Shown here piece after piece: positions 17,598 through 25,993 of a DNA stretch of 64,000 nt (position 1 is the stretch's first letter; each line of letters starts with the position of its first letter). The DNA is from CAVTRI01 sp963737075. Lineage in GTDB: Bacteria > Actinomycetota > Acidimicrobiia > Acidimicrobiales > Palsa-688. Location: the NCBI GenBank assembly GCA_963737075.1, contig CAVTRI010000001.1, positions 2,480,001 to 2,544,000 on the forward strand. Reading direction: 5' to 3'. The notes below the pieces were generated by a model. That model did no database searches, had not been told where the DNA came from, and saw only the letters and a program-made list of their open reading frames with translations. Both the position numbers and the translations under genes were made by a program.

Positions 17598-18434
17598 TCA
17601 AACCATTGCGAGTGGGATGCGGCAGCCTGGAACCTCCGCCCGGGCATAGAACACCGTTCCTTCTCGAGCTTGGTCGCTGCGGTTGTCTGCAGTGACAATG
17701 TAAAGATCGCGGCCGTCGGTGCCCCCGAAGCACAGGCTCGTCACCATGCGGGCCGGTACCTCGATACGACCAATCTCCTCGCCGCTCGGCGAAAAGCCAC
17801 GTACCGAACACGAGCCCGAGACGTCGGCGACCCATACCGTCCCCGCCTCGTCTACTGCGAGCCCATCGGGTGACAGGTCATCGCGCCGAACCAGGAAGCG
17901 CCTCTTGTTGGCCGTCCCGTCTTCGGCATAGTCATGGGCCCAGACCCCGTTGACCGCTGTATCGCAGTGATAGAGCACCGAACCGTCCGGCGAGAAGCCG
18001 ATGCCGTTTGACAACGACACGTCGTCGTAGAGCTCCGCTGCATTGTCCCCGCCGTCGATACGCCAGCACTCCCCCGGCGTGCGTGCGATATTCTGACCAA
18101 ACGGGTCGGTGCGGATCGTGCCACAAATAACCCGGCCGGCGCCGTCGACCGTGAGATCGTTGAGGCCCATGGCGTCCGGCGCGAACAGAATGCGTGTCTC
18201 GCCATCCTTCACGTGGCAAATGTTGCGGCCGGAGGCGACGAGCCCGCCGTCGGCGTGGAGCGCGATGCCACCGACCCCACGGCGCTTGGGGATCGCGGTC
18301 TCGACCGTACCGTCGGCTGCCAGTCGGTATACGCCGCCGTTAGGAACATCCGAAAAGTACAGAGTGCCCTCGTTGTCACAACACGGCCCCTCGATAAGAC
18401 CGTAACCCCACGCCAACGCTTCCAGTGTCGCCAT
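17598..18434 (-). CDS. SMP-30/gluconolactonase/LRE family protein
   Basis: 278 residues from ATG 18434, 7 bp after the thiolase stop; a longer in-frame extension reads antisense to thiolase and is rejected. Six-bladed propeller features: GYGLIEGPCCDNEGTLYFSD (N-terminal metal-binding Glu strand), GVGGIALHADGGLVASG, GLNDLTVDGAGRVICGT, SLSNGIGFSPDGSVLYHCD and SPDGLAVDEAGTVWVAD. The N and D positions of these repeats are the usual divalent-metal ligands. Family members hydrolyse lactones. Between a thiolase and an exporter it may open a lactone intermediate. No signal peptide, so cytosolic. Confidence 0.88.
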   Translation of the reverse strand: MATLEALAWGYGLIEGPCCDNEGTLYFSDVPNGGVYRLAADGTVETAIPKRRGVGGIALHADGGLVASGRNICHVKDGETRILFAPDAMGLNDLTVDGAGRVICGTIRTDPFGQNIARTPGECWRIDGGDNAAELYDDVSLSNGIGFSPDGSVLYHCDTAVNGVWAHDYAEDGTANKRRFLVRRDDLSPDGLAVDEAGTVWVADVSGSCSVRGFSPSGEEIGRIEVPARMVTSLCFGGTDGRDLYIVTADNRSDQAREGTVFYARAEVPGCRIPLAMV

Positions 18435-18441
18435 GTCTGGC

Positions 18442-19671
18442 TCACACCCGCTCGATGATCGTGGCGGTTCCCATGCCTCCCCCGGTGCACATCGTGACGA
18501 GCCCGGTGGACAGGTCGCGTCGTTCGAGCTCGTCGAGCAAGGTCCCGATGAGCATCCCCCCGGTAGCACCGATGGGATGACCGAGGGCCATTGCCCCGCC
18601 GTTGACATTGACCTTCTCCCGGTCGACGCCGGTGTCCTTGAGGAACTTGAGTACGACGCTGGCGAATGCTTCGTTTACCTCGAGGAGGTCGAGGTCGTCA
18701 AAGATCATGCCGGCCTTCTCCACACAGCGCTTCGCTGCCGGACCGGGCGCCGTCAGCATGATGACCGGTTCAGTGCCGGCAACCGCGGTCATGACAATCC
18801 GAGCGCGTGGCGTCAGTCCGTGGGCACCGGCGTAGTCCGAGGAGGCGATCAGGACGGCTGAGGCACCGTCGACGACTCCCGAGGAGTTCCCCGCATGATG
18901 CACGTGGCGGATCTCCTCGAGCTGCGGGTATGACAGCAGTGCTGTCTCGTCGAGAGTCCGCTCGGCATTTTCCGACCGGTGTTGGCCCATCTGCTCGAAG
19001 CTGGCGGGCAGCTTGGCCAGGTCCGCCAGAGTCGTGCCGGGGCGGGGAAATTCCTCGTGGTCGAGGGCCAGTGTCCCGTCGTCCTTGTGGATCGGGACCA
19101 GGCTTCGTCCGAACCGGTCCTCGGCGAGGGCCTTGGCGGCCCGGCTCTGGCTGTCGACAGCAAGCTGGTCGCACTCCTCGCGTGAAAACCCCTCCAGGGT
19201 GGCGATCAGATCAGCCGAGATTCCCTGCGGGACCATGGGGTACTGCGCGAACAAGTGCGGGTTGTTGGCCGAAAATCCGTCGACATGAAGGGGGGCGAAG
19301 CGCGACATCGATTCGACACCGCCGGCGACCAGCAGGTCCTGATACCCCGAGAGCGCCGCCATCGCCGCGAAGTTGACCGCCTGTTGCGCCGATCCGCAGT
19401 GACGGTGGAGCGTTACGCCGGGCGCGTCGAGGTCCCACCCGGCATCGAGGACCGCCATGCGGGCGATGTCCATCGCATGGTCGCCAGTGCCCGAACCGTT
19501 GCCCATGATGACGTCGTCCACCTCGGCAGTGTCGAAGCCGACGCGGTCACGCAGCGCGTTGACTACCTGAGCCAGGATCCGCTGGGGGTGGACCTCATGC
19601 AGAGCGCCATTCGGCTTGCCCTTTCCCCGCGGCGACCTGACCGCGTCGATGATCCATGCCTCTCGTGTCAC
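18442..19671 (-). CDS. acetyl-CoA acetyltransferase / thiolase family
   Basis: 409 residues from GTG 19671. The acyl-carrying Cys is in LHRHCGSAQQAVNFA (near residue 92), followed by VAGGVESMSRF. The C-terminal catalytic motifs NGGAMALGHPIGATGG (His) and TMCTGGGMGTATII (second Cys) are intact. Length is typical. It cleaves or condenses 3-ketoacyl-CoA and would close a beta-oxidation cycle for products of the nearby acyl-CoA enzymes. It heads a minus-strand run with SMP-30 and the two ABC genes and diverges from the LLM gene at 19842 across 170 bp. Confidence 0.94.
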   Translation of the reverse strand: MTREAWIIDAVRSPRGKGKPNGALHEVHPQRILAQVVNALRDRVGFDTAEVDDVIMGNGSGTGDHAMDIARMAVLDAGWDLDAPGVTLHRHCGSAQQAVNFAAMAALSGYQDLLVAGGVESMSRFAPLHVDGFSANNPHLFAQYPMVPQGISADLIATLEGFSREECDQLAVDSQSRAAKALAEDRFGRSLVPIHKDDGTLALDHEEFPRPGTTLADLAKLPASFEQMGQHRSENAERTLDETALLSYPQLEEIRHVHHAGNSSGVVDGASAVLIASSDYAGAHGLTPRARIVMTAVAGTEPVIMLTAPGPAAKRCVEKAGMIFDDLDLLEVNEAFASVVLKFLKDTGVDREKVNVNGGAMALGHPIGATGGMLIGTLLDELERRDLSTGLVTMCTGGGMGTATIIERV

Positions 19672-19841
19672 GACAAATCTCCCTTTTTGGGCATCGGTGT
19701 TAGGTGCCAGTGAAACAGTACCGGGCGCCGTGTGCCCTCATCGAATGCAACGGGAAATCGCAGCCGATGCGGGTCTAATGTGACCGCGGTGCGAACACGC
19801 GAGACATCCCAGTCGCTTACCAATGCCCTGGGTGGCCGGCG

Positions 19842-20864
19842 ATGACCGTGCCTGGCCTTCGGTTTGGAGTCGCTCATGACTTCCGCTGCCCGCCCGGCAG
19901 TGACTACACCCTTCAGGACGTGTACGCGCAGACGCTCGAGCAGGTCACCCTCCTGGACGGCTTGGGTCTCGACCTTGTCTGGTTTAGTGAACACCATTTC
20001 GTCGAAGACGGGTACCTGCCGAACTTCGTTCCCGTCGCTGGCGCCGTCGCGGCAAGCACCCGACGGATTCGGATCTCGACCGACATTGCCCTCGTTCCCT
20101 TTGCCCATCCGATTCGGCTGGCCGAAGACCTGGCCATCCTCGACCAGCTGTCCGGTGGCCGCATGGAACTAGGCATTGGCCTCGGTTATGCGCCGCATGA
20201 GTTCCGGGCCTTCGGCTTCCCACTATCGCGACGCGTCTCACTGACCGAGGAGTGCGTTGACATCCTTCGGCTGGCCTGGTCTGGCGCGTCGTTCCGATAC
20301 GACGGCAAGCGGTACCAGTTTGCGGACGTCAGGGTCACGCCTGATCCTGTGCAGCCGGGTGGTCCGCCGTTGTGGATGGCTTCGACGAGCCCCGCCAGCG
20401 CCACCCGCGCCGTACGGTACGACACGCATCTTTTGCCTCAAGGGACCCGCTTCATTGTGCTTGACGCCTGGCGCGACCAGACGCGGGCCGTGGGGCGTGA
20501 CCCTGACGCCTACCGGGTCGGCATCATCCGCAACGTCTTTGTCACCGATGATCGGGAGCGCGACTGGCCGCCGCTTCGCGAGGCGGAGCGGTACCGGATG
20601 CGTGTCTACAACCGGTTCTTCGAAGAAGCCGGCCTCGGCAGCGGTGGTTTCACCGATGCGGACCGGATACCGCAGCGCACCATTATCGGCGACGTCGACC
20701 ACTGTGTGGACGAGCTGGTCCACTTCATTCGAGAGTTTGGTCTCACCGACGTGGTCACCTGGGGGTCAGCGCCGGGGGTACAGCCCGCCGCGATGACACC
20801 GATGATGCAACGTTTCGCGACCGAGGTTGCCCCGCGGGTCCGCGCTGTCATCGAGGAGAGCTAG
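19842..20864 (+). CDS. LLM class flavin-dependent oxidoreductase
   Basis: 340 residues from ATG 19842. Luciferase-like barrel: LRFGVAHDFRCPPGS, LDLVWFSEHHFVEDGYLPN, RIRISTDIALVPFAHPIRLA, DQLSGGRMELGIGLGYAPHEFRAFG, GGPPLWMASTSPASATRAV. The SEHHF segment and the SGGRMELGIGLGY strand are typical of FMN-dependent alkanal monooxygenase-like enzymes. It would need FMNH2 or F420H2 supplied elsewhere. It diverges from the thiolase and converges on the TetR gene, with 17 bp between the stops. Confidence 0.9.
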   Translation: MTVPGLRFGVAHDFRCPPGSDYTLQDVYAQTLEQVTLLDGLGLDLVWFSEHHFVEDGYLPNFVPVAGAVAASTRRIRISTDIALVPFAHPIRLAEDLAILDQLSGGRMELGIGLGYAPHEFRAFGFPLSRRVSLTEECVDILRLAWSGASFRYDGKRYQFADVRVTPDPVQPGGPPLWMASTSPASATRAVRYDTHLLPQGTRFIVLDAWRDQTRAVGRDPDAYRVGIIRNVFVTDDRERDWPPLREAERYRMRVYNRFFEEAGLGSGGFTDADRIPQRTIIGDVDHCVDELVHFIREFGLTDVVTWGSAPGVQPAAMTPMMQRFATEVAPRVRAVIEES

Positions 20865-20881
20865 CGCGCCGAGCGGCCGTT

Positions 20882-21574
20882 TCACACCTTCCGAGGCCTC
20901 CCGATCGGCGTCGTGGCCGAGCTGTCCAGACGTGGTCGACTTGGCTTGCGAGTCCCGAAGGCCTCGAGAATCACGTCCACTGTCTGCTCGGCCAGGTGGG
21001 GTCCGATCGGCTCGCCGCGCACGACTGAGCGCATGAACAGTGAGCCAAGCAGCAGGTCGTAGATGAGCGAGAAGTCAGCATCCGATCGGAGCTCACCGCG
21101 GTCGATGCCCCGCTGGAGGGCCTGCCACACCGACTCCCGGCGAGGACCGATGTAATCGCGGAAGTAGGTTTCGCCGAGCTCCGGGTCGGCCACGAGGTCT
21201 GCCACTAAGCCGGCAGTGATACGGCGGGACTCTGAGGGTTTCATCATCCGTATCTGTTCGCGCTGGAACGTGAGCAGGTCGTTTCGGAGCGAACCAGTAT
21301 CCGGGGTTGGAGAGACACCCACGGACTCGGCGAGGGCGGCGATGACGAGTGCCGGTTTAGACGTCCACCTCCGGTAGATCGTGGGGCGGCCTACTCCCGT
21401 CCTGGCGGCCACGCCATCGATGGTGAGGCCGGCGTAGCCCTTCTCGAAGAGTATCTGAAGGGTGACGTCAAGGATGGCCTTGTCATAGCCGGGATCCCGG
21501 GGCCGCCCCGGGCGGCGGCCTCTATTCTCCTCCTCCCGGGCGTCGCCGTGCTCAGGTTCCTCGGGCCTGACCAT
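20882..21574 (-). CDS. TetR family transcriptional regulator
   Basis: 230 residues from ATG 21574 with a strong GGAGGAGA ribosome site. A basic N-terminal extension (RGRRPGRPRDPGYD) leads into the HTH: ILDVTLQILFEKGYAGLTIDGVAARTGVGRPTIYRRWTSKPALV. The ligand domain resembles TetR_C (RRITAGLVADLVADPELGETYFRDYIGPRR). A C-terminal basic tail is present. It likely represses itself and neighbours through the inverted repeat at 21604-21623. It is divergent from the ECF sigma gene, so the shared intergenic region could couple them. Confidence 0.92.
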   Translation of the reverse strand: MVRPEEPEHGDAREEENRGRRPGRPRDPGYDKAILDVTLQILFEKGYAGLTIDGVAARTGVGRPTIYRRWTSKPALVIAALAESVGVSPTPDTGSLRNDLLTFQREQIRMMKPSESRRITAGLVADLVADPELGETYFRDYIGPRRESVWQALQRGIDRGELRSDADFSLIYDLLLGSLFMRSVVRGEPIGPHLAEQTVDVILEAFGTRKPSRPRLDSSATTPIGRPRKV

Positions 21575-21603
21575 CTTCTCCTCCTGATCGGTCGTTGAAA
21601 TAT

Positions 21604-21623
21604 GTTACAGGCCCTTGCGTAAC
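21604..21623. promoter_or_regulatory. inverted repeat GTTAC-N10-GTAAC, candidate TetR operator
   Basis: A perfect 5-bp inverted repeat, 30 bp upstream of the TetR start, in the region between tetR and the sigma gene. A third GTAACG word lies at 21651-21656. The position fits autoregulation. Assignment to this TetR is inference. Confidence 0.45.
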
Positions 21624-21767
21624 GTTGAGGTGGCAGGTAGAGTACAGTACGTAACGATACACGACATCCTTAATCACCGACCCATCTCACGTAGCGGCCA
21701 GCGTCGATCCTCTGCATCGGGACCAAGCAGCGACCCTACCTACACCTGCTCAAGGAGCCCCGCCGTG

Positions 21768-22397
21768 ATGAAGTCTCCGCTTGTTGCCCTCGACGGGGAC
21801 TCCGATGAGGCGTTACTCAGCGGGTTTGCCGCTGGGGATACTGCGGCCGCGTTGGCGTTCGTCCGACGATTCCAAGGCCGCGTCTACGGGGTGGCCCTCA
21901 ACGTCCTCCGCGACCCAGGACTCGCGGAGGATGCGGCGCAGGAGGCGTTCGTTCGCGCCTGGAGGCACGCCGCCACCTACGACCCGGAGCGTGGCAGTGT
22001 CGCTGCCTGGCTGTTGCGTACCACCCGGAACCTGGCCATCGATGCGCTCCGCCGCCGGCGCCCACAGCCAGCCGACCCCGACCGGCTCGCCGAGCTCGCC
22101 CCTGCCAGCAACGCCACCGCGGTCGAGGACGCCGCCCTCACCTCCGAGATGACCGACAGGGCTCGGGCTGCCATCGACTCCCTTCCACACGAGCAGGCCA
22201 AGGTTGTGCTGCTCGCCGCTTTCTACGGATACACCGCTCAACAGATCGCCATCGGGGAGGGTATCCCGCTCGGCACTGCCAAGACCCGGATTCGTCTAGG
22301 CTTGCGCGCCCTCCGAGCCCGCGTCCCCCGATCCGGAGCTAAGACGTGCAAGTACGAAAGGGGGACGGCCAGGCAGGGTCAGCGGAGAGCTCCGTAG
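21768..22397 (+). CDS. ECF-type RNA polymerase sigma factor
   Basis: 209 residues from ATG 21768 with AAGGAG 10 nt upstream. Sigma region 2 is clear (ALAFVRRFQGRVYGVALNVL, DAAQEAFVRAWRHAATYDPE, VAAWLLRTTRNLAIDALRRR), as is region 4 (IDSLPHEQAKVVLLAAFYGYTAQQIA, PLGTAKTRIRLGLRALR). It would direct RNA polymerase to a stress regulon. Most such genes are followed by an anti-sigma gene; here none follows, and the sequence after the stop is about 100 bp of non-coding DNA. The C-terminus has an extra basic tail. Control may come from the divergent TetR instead. Confidence 0.92.
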   Translation: MKSPLVALDGDSDEALLSGFAAGDTAAALAFVRRFQGRVYGVALNVLRDPGLAEDAAQEAFVRAWRHAATYDPERGSVAAWLLRTTRNLAIDALRRRRPQPADPDRLAELAPASNATAVEDAALTSEMTDRARAAIDSLPHEQAKVVLLAAFYGYTAQQIAIGEGIPLGTAKTRIRLGLRALRARVPRSGAKTCKYERGTARQGQRRAP

Positions 22398-22501
22398 GCC
22401 AGCGGTGGACCGTGACGCACCTTGCAGATCCAGATGTCCAGCAGGCACGTAGACGTCCCGGTGACGGATTGAAACTCGGGCGTCTTAGGTGGCAACGCCA
22501 C

Positions 22502-22957
22502 TCATGCAGCAGTGTTTCCTAGGCGCCCAGGAGCGGTCGCAAGGGCTTCCGCCTGATCGTCTCCCGCACTGACTTGATGCAGGCGCAGGTGGGAGCCGAG
22601 GAAAACGGTAGAGCCGCCTTCGCCGTCGCCCAGCTTGAGCCACCATAGCTTGGCGTAGCGGCCGGCGCCTTCCAGGTGGAACTGACGTGACCGGACAATG
22701 GTCGCGGTCTCGATGGCTCGGGCGACGCCGGCCATGAGGATTTGCCAGCCCGGCAGCCGGAGACTGATGACTGTCGCCAGCCCGGATGGCCGGGTCGAGG
22801 CGGTCAGAATCGGTGTCCGCGCGGCGGCGAGCTCATAGAGCTGGTCCAGCAACGCTCTCTCATGTTCCGCCACGATTCGCTGCTCACTTCTCTTCTGGTG
22901 CCGACGGGCCCGACGACTGAGCGAAAGGGCGGGGTCCATCGACGTTGTGTTCTTCAT
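22502..22957 (-). CDS. hypothetical protein, 151 aa
   Basis: Start chosen at ATG 22957 (GAAAGGG just upstream); a longer frame to 23068 lacks support. I do not recognise the family. The N-terminus is basic (SRRARRHQKRSEQR), followed by a helical stretch VAEHERALLDQLYELAAARTP and a beta-rich region RPSGLATVISLRLPGWQILM, then LEGAGRYAKLWWLKLGDG and a hydrophilic tail. No signal peptide or membrane span. It converges with the sigma factor. The overall look is of a small cytosolic protein of unknown role. Confidence 0.55.
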   Translation of the reverse strand: MKNTTSMDPALSLSRRARRHQKRSEQRIVAEHERALLDQLYELAAARTPILTASTRPSGLATVISLRLPGWQILMAGVARAIETATIVRSRQFHLEGAGRYAKLWWLKLGDGEGGSTVFLGSHLRLHQVSAGDDQAEALATAPGRLGNTAA

Positions 22958-23287
22958 AACCCTTTCAATGACGAAACCTGGGCATGCTGGGCTTCCCCTC
23001 GTGCTATGCGATGACCGTCCCGGTCGACGAGAAGTACGAGCAAAGGCAAGATTGGGCTTATATTTCACGGGGTGATTGTTGTCACATATCAGCCTCGAAT
23101 TGGGAGGTTCCTCCGCTGTCAGCTCTCCAGCAATCCGTACGACGCCTGCTGGGCGCGCCGCCGCATGTCACCGGGCTCCCCTGCCATTCGCACGGACGAC
23201 TATCAGATCACCGCAATCCTTTTGGCCGAAGCGTGCGTACAACTTGTCCAACGTGAGTTACTCCCCCGGACCGTGAAAGGCGCCCGA
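22958..23287. promoter_or_regulatory. 330-bp divergent intergenic region with a CRP-like site
   Basis: No gene seen. It contains GGTGA-TTGTTG-TCACA at 23071-23086, which differs from the CRP consensus TGTGA-N6-TCACA at one position only. An AT-rich TATATT lies at 23059-23064, unusual in this GC-rich DNA and usable as a -10 element. It would serve the small gene starting at 23288, the hypothetical gene at 22957, or both. The rest appears unstructured. Confidence 0.45.
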
Positions 23288-23587
23288 GTGACGCATCCGT
23301 ACCTCATCCAACAGATAGCCCTTGCACGTCGAGACGATCTTCTGCGCGCGGCGGAGCATGGCCGCGCCACGCTCGGCGAAGGGTCAGCACCGGCGAGCCG
23401 GTGGCGCAGGCTGGTATGCCTGTGGCGAACGCAGCCAGTCGGGTGCGCTGTCATCGATCGCACGGAAGGGCTCGAGACCGAAGGCGAGAGGACGCCGATC
23501 GCGAGTATTGATCTCGGCGGGTGGCGTAACGTCCTGCTGCTGGCCGACGATCTCAAAGACGTTACCTGCGGACCAGTGCACGAGTAG
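23288..23587 (+). CDS. small hypothetical protein, 99 aa
   Basis: GTG 23288 is preceded by GAAAGG at 7 nt spacing, which fixes the start. The sequence begins THPYLIQQIALARRDDLLRA, a pattern I associate with short actinobacterial proteins whose N-terminal amphipathic helix is followed by variable sequence; no function is known to me. Residues 38-50 are Arg/Trp-rich (SRWRRLVCLWRTQ). The C-terminal half contains two short beta-like segments (VIDRTEGLE, WRNVLLLADDL). It ends 25 bp before the convergent SDR gene. Confidence 0.5.
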   Translation: MTHPYLIQQIALARRDDLLRAAEHGRATLGEGSAPASRWRRLVCLWRTQPVGCAVIDRTEGLETEGERTPIASIDLGGWRNVLLLADDLKDVTCGPVHE

Positions 23588-23612
23588 CGGCGTCCTCTTC
23601 CCGTGGGCGTGG

Positions 23613-24536
23613 CTAGCGCGCCTCGCGCGCCTCGCGCTCCTCGCGGCCGCTCATGTCGGCGTTGCGCCGGGCCTTCGCGAGAAGGTCGGCCACGATCTCG
23701 CCGACTGCCTCCGGCTCGGCGACGGCATCCGTTACGGGGCCGCGGTGCCATCCCTCGGCGACCGCAAGCATGCTCCCCGAGGCCTCGAAGACGCGCCCGG
23801 TCACCCCGGCGGACTCCACCGAAGCGAGCCACGTGCACAGCGGTGCGATCCACCTTGGCGACAAGGCTTCCTCTTCGCCGTCGCCCAGCGCGCCGCCCTG
23901 ATAGAGATCCCGCGTCATGCGCGTGAGAGCGGCGGGAGCGATGGCGTTCACGGTCACGCCGTAGCGGCCCAGCTCCCGGGATGCGATGATCGTGAACCCG
24001 GCGATGCCCATCTTCGCGGCGCCGTAATTGGTCTGGCCAGCGTTGCCATAGATGCCCGATACCGATGTCGTGCTAATGATCCGAGCGTCGACGGCCGCGC
24101 CGGCCTTGGCCTGGTCGCGCCAGTACGCCGATGCCCAATGGCTCGGCGCGAACGTGCCCTTCAGATGCACTTTGATGACCGCGTCCCATTCTTCTTCGGT
24201 CATATTGACGAGCATCCGGTCCCGGAGGATCCCCGCGTTGTTCACCAGTACGTGCAGGTCGCCGTAGGTTTCGATCGCCGTGTTGATCAAACGCTCGGCG
24301 CCGGCCCAGTCTGAGACGTCATCGCCGTTAGGCACCGCCTCGCCACCCATGTCGGCAATCTCAGCGACCACCTCTTTGGCAGGCTCAAGAGAGGCGCCAG
24401 TGCCGTCGACCTCTCCGCCGAGGTCATTGACGACGACCTTGGCTCCCTGGCTGGCCAACATGAGGGCGTGCTCCCTGCCGATGCCGCGCGCGGCACCGGT
24501 CACGATGCAGACCCGACCCTCGCATAGCTTCCCCAC
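23613..24536 (-). CDS. SDR family oxidoreductase (3-oxoacyl/3-hydroxyacyl-CoA type)
   Basis: 307 residues from GTG 24536 with GAGGAGG 6 nt upstream; the much longer open frame upstream is antisense to the HNH gene and is rejected. Cofactor motif TGAARGIGREHALMLASQGA, NDLGGEVDGTG, LVNNAGILRDRMLVNMTEEEW and active site TTSVSGIYGNAGQTNYGAAK. The NDLGG segment and length match peroxisomal multifunctional-enzyme-like 3-hydroxyacyl-CoA dehydrogenases. It would oxidise 3-hydroxyacyl-CoA after a crotonase step. The C-terminus ends in a charged Arg/Glu helix. Confidence 0.92.
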   Translation of the reverse strand: MGKLCEGRVCIVTGAARGIGREHALMLASQGAKVVVNDLGGEVDGTGASLEPAKEVVAEIADMGGEAVPNGDDVSDWAGAERLINTAIETYGDLHVLVNNAGILRDRMLVNMTEEEWDAVIKVHLKGTFAPSHWASAYWRDQAKAGAAVDARIISTTSVSGIYGNAGQTNYGAAKMGIAGFTIIASRELGRYGVTVNAIAPAALTRMTRDLYQGGALGDGEEEALSPRWIAPLCTWLASVESAGVTGRVFEASGSMLAVAEGWHRGPVTDAVAEPEAVGEIVADLLAKARRNADMSGREEREAREAR

Positions 24537-24809
24537 AGCGCACCTCCTCGAGAAATGTTGTGGCGTCTCCGCGGCCGAGTTGACCTTAGCCGCCGACCCT
24601 CGACGGATGGAGGCCTGATTGTTGCTTTTGCAGTTGGGCTGCCGTGAGCCGGCAGCGGGTCCAGGAGCCATCTGCGACTGTTGACCTTTTCTGATTTTCT
24701 TGCTCTTGGGCCTTGACAAGGCGAACGTCTGTTTGCTAGTGTGGTGGTAACGCCTCGTGGCCGGGCTGGATGGCCTCCTCGCAACGAACGGACGTGGGAG
24801 GAGGTGGCA

Positions 24810-25952
24810 TTGATCGACGGGGTGCTGGCTGCTACAGCGGCCGAGCTTCGAGAGATACTGGCGGGCTTCGAGCCTCGGCGGCTGTCGGGGGCTGAATGTG
24901 CCGTGATCGTCGAGGCCCTGGCTGCTACGGAGAAGGCGTGTGCGGCCGCCCGCACCGCGGCCGCGGCCTGGGCCATCCAGGAGGGAGCCCACAAGCAGCG
25001 GGGCTTCGCGGACGGTGTCGCCTGGCTGGCCTGCCACACCGGGACCACCAGCGGGGCGGCCCGCCAGGCGCTGGAAACCATGGCTGCGATGGATGCCTGC
25101 CCCCAGGTTCAACAGGGGCTTGTGGCGGGCGAGCTGTCGCTGGTCGAGGCGGCGGAGATCATCAACACCGACGCCGAGGTGCCTGGCTCGGCGGGCGAGC
25201 TGGTCGCCGTGGCCACCACGTCGGGGCTGAGGGCGCTGCGGGATCGGGCGAGAGATGTGCGGCTCGCCGCCGAGCATCCCGAAGAGCTGCACGCTCGCCA
25301 GCATCGGGCGCGAACGTTTCGCCACTGGCGCGACCGGCAGGGCATGATCTGCTTCGCCGGAGCGCTGGCGCCTGACATCGGCGTGGCAGTCATGAACCGG
25401 ATCGAGGTCGAGACCGACCGCATCCGGCGCCAAGCGCGCCGTGAAGGCTCGACCGAGCCGCGCGAAGCGCACGCCGCCGACGCCTTGGCAACCCTGCTTT
25501 CGGGTGCGCGCCCGGGCCGATCCGTTCGGGCGGACATGGTCGTTGTCTGCGACGTCAACGCCTTCCGCCGCCGCCACACGCATCCGGGAGAGGCCTGCCA
25601 CATCATTGGCGGCGGCCCGGTGCCGGTTGACGTGGTCCGCCAGATCTCCCAGGACGCGTTCTTGAAGATCGCGTTTCACGACGGCGTCGACACCTTCAAA
25701 GTCTGCCACCTCGGTCGGCACATCCCAGCTGAGCTGCGGACCGCCTTGGAGCTCGGCAAGCCCCCGAGTTTCGAGGGAGCGGCCTGCGCCGACTGCGGAC
25801 GCCGCCACGGTTTGCAGTGGGATCACGTCGACCCGGTCAAACATCAGGGTCCGACCAGCTACCACAACCTGCAGGCCCGTTGTTGGGCCGATCACCACGA
25901 AAAGACCGAGCGCGACCGGCAAGCCGGCCTCCTCGGACCCCGGGCGCCATGA
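24810..25952 (+). CDS. DUF222 / HNH endonuclease domain protein
   Basis: 380 residues from TTG 24810, chosen because AGGAGG lies 5 nt upstream. The N-terminal DUF222 helical region (LAATAAELREILAGFEPRRL, AIVEALAATEKACAAARTAAA style helices) runs to about residue 300. The C-terminal HNH zinc/nuclease motif is CADCGRRHGLQWDHVDPV, then SYHNLQARCWADHH. The Cys pairs and the His residues are complete. These genes are abundant in actinobacterial genomes, often as dispersed paralogues, and their role is unknown; mobile or self-maintaining behaviour has been suggested. It stands alone here, between convergent and divergent catabolic genes. Confidence 0.9.
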   Translation: MIDGVLAATAAELREILAGFEPRRLSGAECAVIVEALAATEKACAAARTAAAAWAIQEGAHKQRGFADGVAWLACHTGTTSGAARQALETMAAMDACPQVQQGLVAGELSLVEAAEIINTDAEVPGSAGELVAVATTSGLRALRDRARDVRLAAEHPEELHARQHRARTFRHWRDRQGMICFAGALAPDIGVAVMNRIEVETDRIRRQARREGSTEPREAHAADALATLLSGARPGRSVRADMVVVCDVNAFRRRHTHPGEACHIIGGGPVPVDVVRQISQDAFLKIAFHDGVDTFKVCHLGRHIPAELRTALELGKPPSFEGAACADCGRRHGLQWDHVDPVKHQGPTSYHNLQARCWADHHEKTERDRQAGLLGPRAP

Positions 25953-25993
25953 GAACACGAAGGCACAGACACAATCCGCATGAACCTTCAGGG

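Noticed and set aside
24810..25952. Restriction or defence nuclease
   Set aside because: No methylase or other defence gene adjoins; DUF222-HNH genes are common stand-alone genes in actinobacteria.
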